From Ammoniphilus sp. CFH 90114 (GTDB lineage Bacteria; Bacillota; Bacilli; Aneurinibacillales; RAOX-1), in the NCBI RefSeq assembly GCF_004123195.1, contig NZ_SDLI01000007.1, positions 1-64,000 of the forward strand: 64,000 bases of DNA. Direction: 5' to 3'. The position numbers and the translations under genes were made by a program. Numbering within the stretch: the stretch's first letter is position 1; the number at the start of each line of letters is the position of its first letter. Positions 53,449 to 61,278 of the stretch are shown piece after piece. The notes under the pieces are model-generated. The model had not been told where the DNA came from, made no database searches, and saw nothing but the letters and a program-made list of their open reading frames with translations.

Positions 53449-54461
53449 GTGATCGTTACTCCAGACAAGAATTATTTCCATCGATAGGCAAGGAGGGCCA
53501 AGTGAAGCTGGCCCAAAAACATGCTCTCGTCCTTGGAGCGGGAGCTCTCGGTACCGGGAATGCGGAGGCCTTGGTTCGCTCCGGAGTGGGGAAAGTAACC
53601 ATTGTGGACCGCGATTATGTGGAGTGGAGTAATCTTCAGCGACAGCAACTTTATACCGAAGCAGATGCACGGGATCGCATCCCGAAGGCCATTGCTGCTG
53701 AAAAACGTCTCAAGAGCATTAATTCAGAAGTTGAAATTCGTGCCATAGTGGCGGATGTGACGACAGAAGAAATTCATGATCTCGTGAGTGGAGTTGACAT
53801 CATTTTAGATGCGACAGACAACTTCGACACGCGTCTGCTGTTGAATGATGCTTCTCAGAAATACAGGATTCCATGGATTTACGGTGCTTGCGTAGGAAGC
53901 TATGGCTTGACGTATACCGTTGTTCCTGGTGTAACCCCATGTCTAAGTTGCTTGCTAGAATCCGTGCCATTAGGTGGAGCGACTTGTGATACCGTCGGTA
54001 TCATTAGCCCTGCCGTGCAGATGGTGGTGGCTTATCAAGTGGCAGAGGCCTTAAAGATCCTAGTGGGAGATTTGGATGCTTTGCGAGGGACGCTGCTTTC
54101 GTTTGACTTATGGAAGAATCAGCATGCTTCCATTCGAGTTGATCGAGTGAAGAAGCCAGGCTGTCCGTCTTGTGGGGAAGCGCCTGCTTATCCTTATCTG
54201 GACGCATCCAATCATACGAAGACAGCCGTCTTGTGTGGGCGAGAAACGGTTCAGATCCGTCCTGTAACTCGGATGAATCGAAACTTGGATGAATTAGCAG
54301 CCTCTCTTGCAGGACACGGAAAAGTAGAAAAGAATCCTTATCTCGTGTCCTTAACGATTGGAGAACATCGTTTGGCTATTTTTCAGGATGGGCGTGTTCT
54401 GGTCCATGGAACCAAAGACATTACCGAGGCGAAGAGCCTTTATCATCGATTTTTAGGTTAA
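53445..54461 (+). CDS. thiF: ThiF: ThiS adenylyltransferase
   Basis: Activates ThiS as acyl-AMP for sulfur transfer. The 338-residue E1-like protein has [41 protein letters not shown], zinc pairs CLSC and CPSC, and the same roughly 80-residue C-terminal domain as the paralogue at 41231. It starts with GTG overlapping thiG. A GCCGCTT/AAGCGGC hairpin (54485-54511), followed by a mildly T-rich stretch, lies between it and the next gene and may reduce read-through. Confidence 0.92.
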   Translation: MSDRYSRQELFPSIGKEGQVKLAQKHALVLGAGALGTGNAEALVRSGVGKVTIVDRDYVEWSNLQRQQLYTEADARDRIPKAIAAEKRLKSINSEVEIRAIVADVTTEEIHDLVSGVDIILDATDNFDTRLLLNDASQKYRIPWIYGACVGSYGLTYTVVPGVTPCLSCLLESVPLGGATCDTVGIISPAVQMVVAYQVAEALKILVGDLDALRGTLLSFDLWKNQHASIRVDRVKKPGCPSCGEAPAYPYLDASNHTKTAVLCGRETVQIRPVTRMNRNLDELAASLAGHGKVEKNPYLVSLTIGEHRLAIFQDGRVLVHGTKDITEAKSLYHRFLG

Positions 54462-54484
54462 GACGCCGGCTGTCTATTCTCTAC

Positions 54485-54520
54485 GCCGCTTGTCCGTTCG
54501 GGAGAAGCGGCTTCTCTTAT
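54485..54520 (+). terminator. Weak hairpin between thiF and the LuxE-like gene
   Basis: GCCGCTT pairs with AAGCGGC around a 13-nt loop; TTCTCTTATG follows. The tail is weak, so it may be a partial terminator or mRNA processing hairpin. Confidence 0.4.
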
Positions 54521-54536
54521 GTAAGGAGGGAAGAAA

Positions 54537-55649
54537 ATGAAGTATGAAACGTTGAAGCACCAAGCCCGTGAATTTATTCTTAGCGACTCAGCGACGGAAG
54601 AAGAATTCAACCAATGGGCTCTTACCTTGTTTGCCTATCAATACGAAAACAATGCCCCCTTTCGAAAGTATTGCAGGAAACGAAGAGTCTCCCCTTCGAC
54701 TGTGACTTATTATTGGCAGATCCCAGCAGTACCGATCGGAGCTTTTAAAGAAGCCGCTCTATCCTGCTGTCCTCCTGAAGAGGCTCAAGCTGTCTTTATG
54801 ACGAGTGGTACGACCAACCCGGAGAAAAAAGGAAAAAATTATCATCAGGATCTTGAGATTTGGGACTTATCCATGAAGAAACAGTTCAAAAATTATATTC
54901 TACCCGATGTAGATAAGATCAGAATGGCGATCCTATTCCCAACCGAGCAAGAACTTCCTAACTCATCACTTGCTCACTATCTTCATTTAGGACTGGAGTC
55001 TTTTGGATTAGAAGGCAGCGAGTACATGTTCTCCGAACAAGGGATGGAAACGGAAAAATTGACGAGCTTCTTGAGAAAAGCAGAAGTAGAAGGCGATCCG
55101 ATTCTCGTGATTGGAGCTACTTTTTCATTCATTCACTATCTTGATGAATGCCGCGCTAAAGGAATGGGATTTCAACTTCCAAAAGGAAGTCGAATCATGG
55201 ACACAGGGGGAGCGAAAGGGCGATCCAGAGAAATGGATCCAGAGGAATTAAGAGGGCAATTATGCGACCTTTTTGGCGTACCACCTTATGGTTGCATTAA
55301 CATGTACGGCATGAGCGAATTAAGCTCCCAGTTTTATGACGCTCATTACCGTGATCATATTCTTCAAAACCCAACAGTCAGCTCGTACAAGAAAGCTCCT
55401 CATTGGGTGCGGACCGTCATGGTAGACCCGGCTACCATGGAGCGAAAGGCCAGCGGAGAAAAAGGGATTATTATTCATTATGACTTGGCTAATCTTAACT
55501 CTGTTCTTGCTATTATGACCGAAGATGTAGGGGTTTCGATGGAAGACGGGAGTTTTCTATTGCTCGGTCGTGCGGCGGGTGCTGAAGCAAAAGGCTGCTC
55601 GTTAGCTGTTGAACAGTTTGTGGCCTCAAAAAGTGAGAGTAAGGCATGA
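54537..55649 (+). CDS. LuxE-like acyl-protein synthetase
   Basis: Family members activate a carboxylic acid with ATP and hold the acyl group on a C-terminal cysteine before passing it to LuxC. The 370-residue protein has the adenylation motif SGTT (90-93), MDTGGAKGRSREMD, NMYGMSELSSQFYD and the C-terminal acylation site KGCSLAVEQF (Cys354). It overlaps the LuxC-like gene by 4 bases, so the two are translationally coupled and probably form a complex. No luciferase (luxAB) or acyltransferase (luxD) is present. AAGGAGG precedes the ATG. The acid substrate is unknown. Confidence 0.88.
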   Translation: MKYETLKHQAREFILSDSATEEEFNQWALTLFAYQYENNAPFRKYCRKRRVSPSTVTYYWQIPAVPIGAFKEAALSCCPPEEAQAVFMTSGTTNPEKKGKNYHQDLEIWDLSMKKQFKNYILPDVDKIRMAILFPTEQELPNSSLAHYLHLGLESFGLEGSEYMFSEQGMETEKLTSFLRKAEVEGDPILVIGATFSFIHYLDECRAKGMGFQLPKGSRIMDTGGAKGRSREMDPEELRGQLCDLFGVPPYGCINMYGMSELSSQFYDAHYRDHILQNPTVSSYKKAPHWVRTVMVDPATMERKASGEKGIIIHYDLANLNSVLAIMTEDVGVSMEDGSFLLLGRAAGAEAKGCSLAVEQFVASKSESKA

Positions 55650-57097
55650 TACTAGATTGCTTTCATGTGCCAGAAGAAATTCGAGACCAGCTCGAATATC
55701 GATCTTTAACTTTTGAAGGAAAAACAGGGAAGATCGAATTACGTGTTCCTGATTTAACCGCAGCTCAGTTAGAGGAAATCACAAGGATCCTTAAGAAACA
55801 ATATCAAGACTATGTAAGACATCTCCGTGTTCAAGACGTGATCGATGTATTAGATCAAGCGGTACAACGCTGGCTCGATCCAAGTTATGAGCGGAGACAA
55901 ATCGCTCAGGAGTGTTTGCCCATCATCACAGGGTATGATGGCGAGATGATTCGTTTATTTCTCACGCAATATTTGCGAAATTTCCGCAAGGAAAAATTGC
56001 AGCGAATCGTGGATGAGGACTTTACGAATCCGCTTGTTCTCGATGAGTTCCGTCCAAGAATGGCAGGGGGTCTTGTCCGGGCCTATGGGCCTGAGCTTGC
56101 CACGCATATCTTCTCGGGAAATGTACCGGGATTACCACTTTGGAGTCTAGCTTCTGGTCTTCTTGTGAAATCGGCCACATTGGGAAAAGTGTCATCGTCT
56201 GAACCGCTTTTTCCTGTTCTATTTGTTAAGACGATAGAAGAGATCAACCCAAAGCTGGCTCGCGCGATCGCCATCGTATGGTGGAAAGGCGGTCACCAGG
56301 AGCTTGAAGAAACGGCTTTCGGCCATTCTGAGCTCGTGATTGCCTATGGAAGTGAAAGGTCGACCAGAGAGATTGCTCGTAGGATCCCATCACATGTCCG
56401 TTTTATCCCTCACGGGCACAAAGTCAGCTTTGGGGTGATTGCTCGTGAATGTTTAGAGGTCTCCTTAGCCTCCATAACGGCACGGTTAGCCGCAAGAGAT
56501 GCTTCTTGGTTTGATCAGCAGGGATGTCTGTCTCCTCATGTTTTCTTTGTGGAAAAAGGCGGGAAGATCTCTCCTAGAGACTTTTCAAGATTACTTGCTC
56601 AGGAAATGGCAGCCTTCGAACATAAGATGCCAAGAGCCGCTCTTTCGACCGAGGAGCAACAAGCGTTAATCCAAGCACGCTCACAAGCGGAGTTCCAATC
56701 ATTCCAGGATGAAGGGACAGAATGTTTAGCGAGTCGAGAGGATTCTTCCTGGACGGTGATCTACCGGGAGAAGGCGGACTTTTCCCTCTCTCCATTAAAT
56801 CGTTTTGTTTCCGTCATTCCAATTCAAGATCTAGAGGAAGGGATTAAGAAAGTAACCGCACTCAAGGCCTATCTTCAAACGGTAGGAATTGCTTGTCCTC
56901 CCCTGAAGTTTCGTAAATGGATCGAGCTTCTAGGCCAATGCGGGGTTAACCGCATATGTGCCTTGGGAGAAATGCCTCAACCTAAGTCGGGCTGGCACCA
57001 TGACGGGCGTTTGAACTTAGGGGATCTCGTCCGTTGGTGTGATATAGAGTCCTCTGCCGAAGAGCAAATGGATCGCTATGATCCTAACCGAGATTAG
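55646..57097 (+). CDS. LuxC-like acyl reductase
   Basis: The 483-residue protein belongs to the LuxC acyl-CoA/acyl-protein reductase family, which makes an aldehyde from an activated acid with NADPH. The nucleotide region GNVPGLPLWSLASGLLVKSA and the catalytic cysteine in DQQGCLSPHVFF (Cys294) are present. Taken with the LuxE-like protein it gives a carboxylate-to-aldehyde reductase. The short C-terminal tail follows the family. An ABC transporter comes next, 13-21 bases on depending on the start. Confidence 0.87.
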   Translation: MILDCFHVPEEIRDQLEYRSLTFEGKTGKIELRVPDLTAAQLEEITRILKKQYQDYVRHLRVQDVIDVLDQAVQRWLDPSYERRQIAQECLPIITGYDGEMIRLFLTQYLRNFRKEKLQRIVDEDFTNPLVLDEFRPRMAGGLVRAYGPELATHIFSGNVPGLPLWSLASGLLVKSATLGKVSSSEPLFPVLFVKTIEEINPKLARAIAIVWWKGGHQELEETAFGHSELVIAYGSERSTREIARRIPSHVRFIPHGHKVSFGVIARECLEVSLASITARLAARDASWFDQQGCLSPHVFFVEKGGKISPRDFSRLLAQEMAAFEHKMPRAALSTEEQQALIQARSQAEFQSFQDEGTECLASREDSSWTVIYREKADFSLSPLNRFVSVIPIQDLEEGIKKVTALKAYLQTVGIACPPLKFRKWIELLGQCGVNRICALGEMPQPKSGWHHDGRLNLGDLVRWCDIESSAEEQMDRYDPNRD

Positions 57098-57118
57098 GGG
57101 AAGGGAGGCTTGGATCTA

Positions 57119-57892
57119 TTGAAGACTGTACAAGTAGAATTGAGGAATATTTCGCTTACCTTTTCTAAGGAGAGTCCTCCTGTATTGGATCAGATCAATC
57201 TAGAATTGAATCAGGGGGAGTTCGTGAGTATGATCGGACGAAGCGGCTGTGGAAAAACCAGTCTTCTTCAGTTAATGGCAGGGCTGCTCTCCCCAACCTC
57301 TGGTGAGGTGCTCGTGGGAGGAGAAAAGGTAATAGAGCCTAAGGAAAAGACGACTTATGTTTTTCAGAGGCCTATCCTTCTTGAGTGGAAGAATGTCTTG
57401 GAAAATGTTCTCCTTCCTATTGAATTGAAGCGAAGGGTGACAGAGGAAGATGGCAAGAAAGCGAAAGAGATCTTGAAACTCGTAGGGTTGGCCGGAAATG
57501 AGCTCAAATTTCCTCATGAGTTGTCTGGAGGCATGATGTCTCGAGTGTCTCTTGCTCGAGCCCTCATGACCGAACCGAAAGTTCTCTTGATGGATGAGCC
57601 CTTTGCTGCCTTAGATGCCTTAACGAAATGGCAAATGCAGCAGGAATTAGCGAAGCTATCTCATCAGTTTCATCCTACTGTCGTATTCATTACCCATGAT
57701 ATTCAAGAGGCGGTCTACCTGTCTGATCGCATCTTTTTTATGGGTGGAACCCCAGCGGGTGTGCTCAAGGAGTACGTGGTGCCCTTTCCTAAACCCAGAA
57801 GAAAAGAACTGAAATTTGAGAAGGAATTCTTAGATTTAACCAAGATCCTACACGATGATATCGAAAACATAGGGAGTGCAAGAACACCATGA
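57119..57892 (+). CDS. ABC transporter ATP-binding protein (nitrate/taurine/HMP-type importer)
   Basis: The 257-residue ATPase has Walker A GRSGCGKTSLL, Q-loop in VFQRPILLEWKNVLENV, signature LSGGMMSRVSLARAL, Walker B LLMDEPFAALD and the H-loop FITHD. It belongs to the SsuB/TauB/ThiZ group. TTG 57119 is chosen because GGGAGG lies 10 bases before it; TTG 57110 is too close. Its stop overlaps the permease ATG. Confidence 0.88.
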   Translation: MKTVQVELRNISLTFSKESPPVLDQINLELNQGEFVSMIGRSGCGKTSLLQLMAGLLSPTSGEVLVGGEKVIEPKEKTTYVFQRPILLEWKNVLENVLLPIELKRRVTEEDGKKAKEILKLVGLAGNELKFPHELSGGMMSRVSLARALMTEPKVLLMDEPFAALDALTKWQMQQELAKLSHQFHPTVVFITHDIQEAVYLSDRIFFMGGTPAGVLKEYVVPFPKPRRKELKFEKEFLDLTKILHDDIENIGSARTP

Positions 57893-58659
57893 TCAGAAAG
57901 CCAATGATGTATTCGCTTCTCTTGTTTCTTATCGTCCTATTCGCATGGGAAGGGCTTGTCCGATTCTTGCAAATACCGGAACTTATTTTACCTACTCCTC
58001 TAGTCATTGGGAAAAATCTCATAGAAAACTTCTCAAACGGTTATTTCTATCCTCATATCGCGGCTACTTCAATTGAGGTGTTTGGGGGCTTCGCGCTTGG
58101 AGCCTTCATGGGTATTGGGCTCGGTTTTCTCGTGTCAAATTCTAAGGCGGTGGAAGAGGTGCTTCACCCGTACATTATCGCCTCCCAAGCCATGCCCAAG
58201 CTAGCCTTGGCACCCTTGCTTGCTCTTTGGTTCGGCTTTGGCTACCTCCCGAAAATATTAATCGTCGCTTTGGTCAGCTTTTTCCCCTTGTTTGAAAGTA
58301 CGGTGACCGGACTGACCTACGTTGACCAGGATAAGGTGGCCTTATTTCGTTCCATGCGTGCTTCGAAGTGGAGTATACTCGTTAAGCTCAGACTTCCTAC
58401 TGCTATTCCTTACTTATTTTCAGGCTTGCGTGTCGCGATCGTACTTAGTGTCGTAGGAGCTGTCGTTAGTGAATTTATTGGAGCTAATAAAGGTTTAGGG
58501 GCGTTGATCATTGTTTCCCAGGGGATGATGGATACGCCGTTGATGTTTTCTGTTTTTATTCTATTAACCTTTATGGGAATTGCCCTTTATCAGATGGTCG
58601 CTATCGTAGAGATCTTGTTTTTTAAAAAATATTATTATACTCGGAGGACGAAAACGTGA
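57889..58659 (+). CDS. ABC transporter permease (SsuC/ThiX type)
   Basis: The 256-residue membrane protein has about six segments and the EAA loop (TYVDQDKVALFRSMRASKWS with following LPTAIPYLFSGL). It pairs with the ATPase upstream and the lipoprotein downstream, overlapping each by 4 bases, which shows a single operon. Confidence 0.9.
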   Translation: MIRKPMMYSLLLFLIVLFAWEGLVRFLQIPELILPTPLVIGKNLIENFSNGYFYPHIAATSIEVFGGFALGAFMGIGLGFLVSNSKAVEEVLHPYIIASQAMPKLALAPLLALWFGFGYLPKILIVALVSFFPLFESTVTGLTYVDQDKVALFRSMRASKWSILVKLRLPTAIPYLFSGLRVAIVLSVVGAVVSEFIGANKGLGALIIVSQGMMDTPLMFSVFILLTFMGIALYQMVAIVEILFFKKYYYTRRTKT

Positions 58660-59702
58660 GAAAGTCTTTATCGCTATCCATCCTTACATTGATTACTGCT
58701 ATTGGATTAACAGGATGTGCGAGCTCTACACCCGTTTCACAGCCTGCACAAACAGAAGCGAAGGTAGAGCAATCAGCAGCCGTACAAGAACGTGAGAAAG
58801 TACGCATGGCCTCTTGGAGTAAGCCGATTGCTGAGCAGAGTAACTTATACCTCGCAGAGGAAAAGGGCTGGTTTGAGGAAGCAGGACTAGAGTTTGAATA
58901 CATTCCGGGTGCGGGCGGCGGTGATGCCGTAAAAAACATTGTTGCAGGAAATGCGGATATTGCTTTTGCCAATGTAGAAGCCGTGTTATTGGCTGCGGAA
59001 AAGGGTGAAAAGCTCAAGATCATTTACAATATTTACCCTGAAAATGTGTTTAATCTTGTCTCTCTTAAGGAAAGTAACATTGCGAGCATCGAGGATCTCA
59101 AAGGAAAGAATGTTGGTGTCTACAGCTTAAGCAGCGGAACCTACCAAAACTTAAAAGTACTGCTCTCGTCAGCTGGAATGACGGAGAATGATGTGACGAT
59201 TATTGAAGCAGGTGTTTTAAACTTCGGACCTTTGATGAACAAACAGGTGGATGCAACAGCGGCAACGGATACAGGACTTTATGACGCCAAGCAAAAAGGT
59301 TTAGGCGATGTGAATGTTATGGAAGTAAAGGAAGTGCTGAACACGCCTTCTGATGTGTTTGTCGTAACGGAGAAAACATTTAATGAAAAGAAAGAGATGC
59401 TGATTAAGTTTCTGCAGGTTTATCGTGATAGTGTGAAATATACGATGGAGCATCCGGAAGAAGCAGCGAAAGTTGCCGTACAAGCGGCTATTGATGGAAA
59501 GGATGAAGCCCGTAATCTAGAGATTATCAAGATCCGTAATGCGGTCTCCATGAATGAGGAAATGAAAGAAAAAGGCTTGGGTTGGCTTAATGCTGATATC
59601 CTAAAGGAAGTGGAAGAGACCTATGTGAACATGGGGCTCTTAAAAGGTCCAGTTCATATTGAAAATATGCTCACGAACGAGTGGGTGGAGCAATTAAAGT
59701 AA
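58656..59702 (+). CDS. NMT1/THI5-like substrate-binding lipoprotein of the importer
   Basis: The 348-residue lipoprotein has lipobox LTGC and an NMT1/THI5-like fold (YLAEEKGWFEEAGLEFEYI, GNADIAFANVEAVL, LKGKNVGVYSLSSGTYQN). This family binds sulfonates, nitrate, aromatic acids and HMP-type thiamine precursors. The THI-box operon upstream makes a thiamine precursor a reasonable guess; the ligand is not decided by sequence. It begins with GTG after GGAGGACG, overlapping the permease stop. Confidence 0.88.
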   Translation: MRKSLSLSILTLITAIGLTGCASSTPVSQPAQTEAKVEQSAAVQEREKVRMASWSKPIAEQSNLYLAEEKGWFEEAGLEFEYIPGAGGGDAVKNIVAGNADIAFANVEAVLLAAEKGEKLKIIYNIYPENVFNLVSLKESNIASIEDLKGKNVGVYSLSSGTYQNLKVLLSSAGMTENDVTIIEAGVLNFGPLMNKQVDATAATDTGLYDAKQKGLGDVNVMEVKEVLNTPSDVFVVTEKTFNEKKEMLIKFLQVYRDSVKYTMEHPEEAAKVAVQAAIDGKDEARNLEIIKIRNAVSMNEEMKEKGLGWLNADILKEVEETYVNMGLLKGPVHIENMLTNEWVEQLK

Positions 59703-59703
59703 C

Positions 59704-60480
59704 ATGGAGATGAATCTAAAAGGTAAAGTGGTACTCATCACCGGATCTAGTCGAGGAATTGGGGCAGCGATAGCTGAGGCATTTGCCCAGCAAGGGGCTA
59801 TCGTCATCATCAATTACGTAAGGAATGAAGAGCGGGCAACACAGCTTGCCGACCGACTAAGGCAGAAATATGGGACAGAAACCATGACCATAAGAGGAGA
59901 TGTCACCATCGAAACCGATGTTAAGAATATGATAGAAGCCGTTCATGAGGAATTCACGGCTCTTGATATTGTGGTGAATAATGCTCTTCATCATTATCGG
60001 TTCGACCCTGATCAGCGAAAAATGGCCTGGGAAGTCGAGTGGGAGGATTATCAGAGGCAATTAGACGGCTCCCTTAAAGGCTCCTTTCATGTCTGCAAGC
60101 ATGCCATCCCGATCATGAAATCAAACGGGTATGGGCGCATCATTAATATGGTTACGAATCTCGTGTATCGTCCGATTGTTCCTTATCACGACTATACGAC
60201 GGCAAAAGGAGCCCTGTTAACCTACTCGCAAAATTTAGCAGGTGACCTCGGTCCGTTCGGAATTACAGTCAATTGTATTGCCCCTGGAATTGTTTATCCC
60301 ACAGATGCCAGTCGGACGACGAAGGAAGAGATCAAGGATCAAATCATAGCCGAAACGCCACTCCGTAAAATTGCTCGACCGGAAGATATAACGGGCAGTG
60401 TTTTGTTCTTTGCGAGTGAGTGGTCGAGGTTTGTAACCGGTCAATGCCTCATTGTTGATGGTGGATTTACCATGAAATAA
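59704..60480 (+). CDS. Short-chain dehydrogenase/reductase
   Basis: The 258-residue classical SDR has the nucleotide loop TGSSRGIGAAIA, NNALH at the NNAG position, catalytic Ser-Tyr-Lys region with YTTAK, and IVDGGFTMK at the end. It follows the binding protein by 1 base, so it belongs to the same operon. In the scheme LuxE/LuxC/SDR it could reduce the aldehyde to an alcohol. It may alternatively act as an unrelated FabG-like enzyme. Confidence 0.85.
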   Translation: MEMNLKGKVVLITGSSRGIGAAIAEAFAQQGAIVIINYVRNEERATQLADRLRQKYGTETMTIRGDVTIETDVKNMIEAVHEEFTALDIVVNNALHHYRFDPDQRKMAWEVEWEDYQRQLDGSLKGSFHVCKHAIPIMKSNGYGRIINMVTNLVYRPIVPYHDYTTAKGALLTYSQNLAGDLGPFGITVNCIAPGIVYPTDASRTTKEEIKDQIIAETPLRKIARPEDITGSVLFFASEWSRFVTGQCLIVDGGFTMK

Positions 60481-60538
60481 GGGAGCAATCGTGGTAGAAT
60501 AGAAAGAAATACCAATAGGGAAGGGGACCACAAAAGCC

Positions 60539-61171
60539 ATGATTGAAGAGATTAAAGCCATTTATCGCAATCGAACACCACACATCTTGGGCCATGAAAG
60601 TGTGGCTAAAGCAGCCGTAATGGTTCCCTTAATCCAGAATAAAGATGGACTCTCTGTGTTGTTTCAAGTTCGTGGCCATCAGCTGCGTCGGCAACCAGGA
60701 GAGATTTGTTTTCCAGGAGGCAGACTAGAACCTGATGATCTCTCCGAAGAGTCTGCAGCGATAAGAGAAACATGTGAAGAATTAGGAATCGGTGCAGATG
60801 AGATTGATTTAATCGCACCACTGGACATTTTCGTCACTACACATACCATTCTTTATCCTTACCTTTGCCAATTAAAGGACGATATTCACCTTTATCCCGA
60901 TCCGGAAGAGGTTGCCGAAGTGTTTACCGTACCGCTTAAGTTTCTGATGAATTATGAGCCAGAGCTTTATTACATTCCGTTAGAAATGAAACCGCCAGAG
61001 GACTTTCCTTTTGAGTTGATTCCTAATGGTAAATCCTATAAGTGGAGAAAGGCGAAGATCGCAGAATATTTCTACCGGTATGAAGACAAGGTGATATGGG
61101 GGATGACGGCTCGTATTCTGCATGACTTTGTCGAGCGAATGAAACGTGAAGAAAACTTGGATGGCGCTTAA
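60539..61171 (+). CDS. NUDIX hydrolase, CoA pyrophosphatase (NudL) type
   Basis: The 210-residue protein has the Nudix box GGRLEPDDLSEESAAIRETCEELGI with the upstream LLRQPGEICFPGG-like CoA motif (RRQPGEICFPGGR). This pairing is characteristic of NudL/YeaB CoA diphosphatases, which cleave CoA to 4'-phosphopantetheine and 3',5'-ADP. Its start is 58 bases after the SDR with its own GGGGACC site. A strong terminator follows. Confidence 0.87.
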   Translation: MIEEIKAIYRNRTPHILGHESVAKAAVMVPLIQNKDGLSVLFQVRGHQLRRQPGEICFPGGRLEPDDLSEESAAIRETCEELGIGADEIDLIAPLDIFVTTHTILYPYLCQLKDDIHLYPDPEEVAEVFTVPLKFLMNYEPELYYIPLEMKPPEDFPFELIPNGKSYKWRKAKIAEYFYRYEDKVIWGMTARILHDFVERMKREENLDGA

Positions 61172-61178
61172 AATAATG

Positions 61179-61210
61179 GACTTGATCTTAAACGATCAGG
61201 TCTTTTTTTT
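61179..61210 (+). terminator. Rho-independent terminator after the NUDIX gene
   Basis: GACTTGATC/GATCAGGTC (one G-U pair) is followed by eight T. It closes the thiamine-LuxEC-ABC-SDR-NUDIX block. Confidence 0.92.
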
Positions 61211-61278
61211 GAGCATATTTTTTTCCAAATCAAACATACTAAAAGAAATTGTGCCTTTATAAGAAAGGGGTAAACTTT

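Noticed and set aside
54537-57097. Bioluminescence (lux) operon
   Set aside because: LuxE- and LuxC-like genes are present but no luxA, luxB or luxD; these families also occur in non-luminous bacteria.
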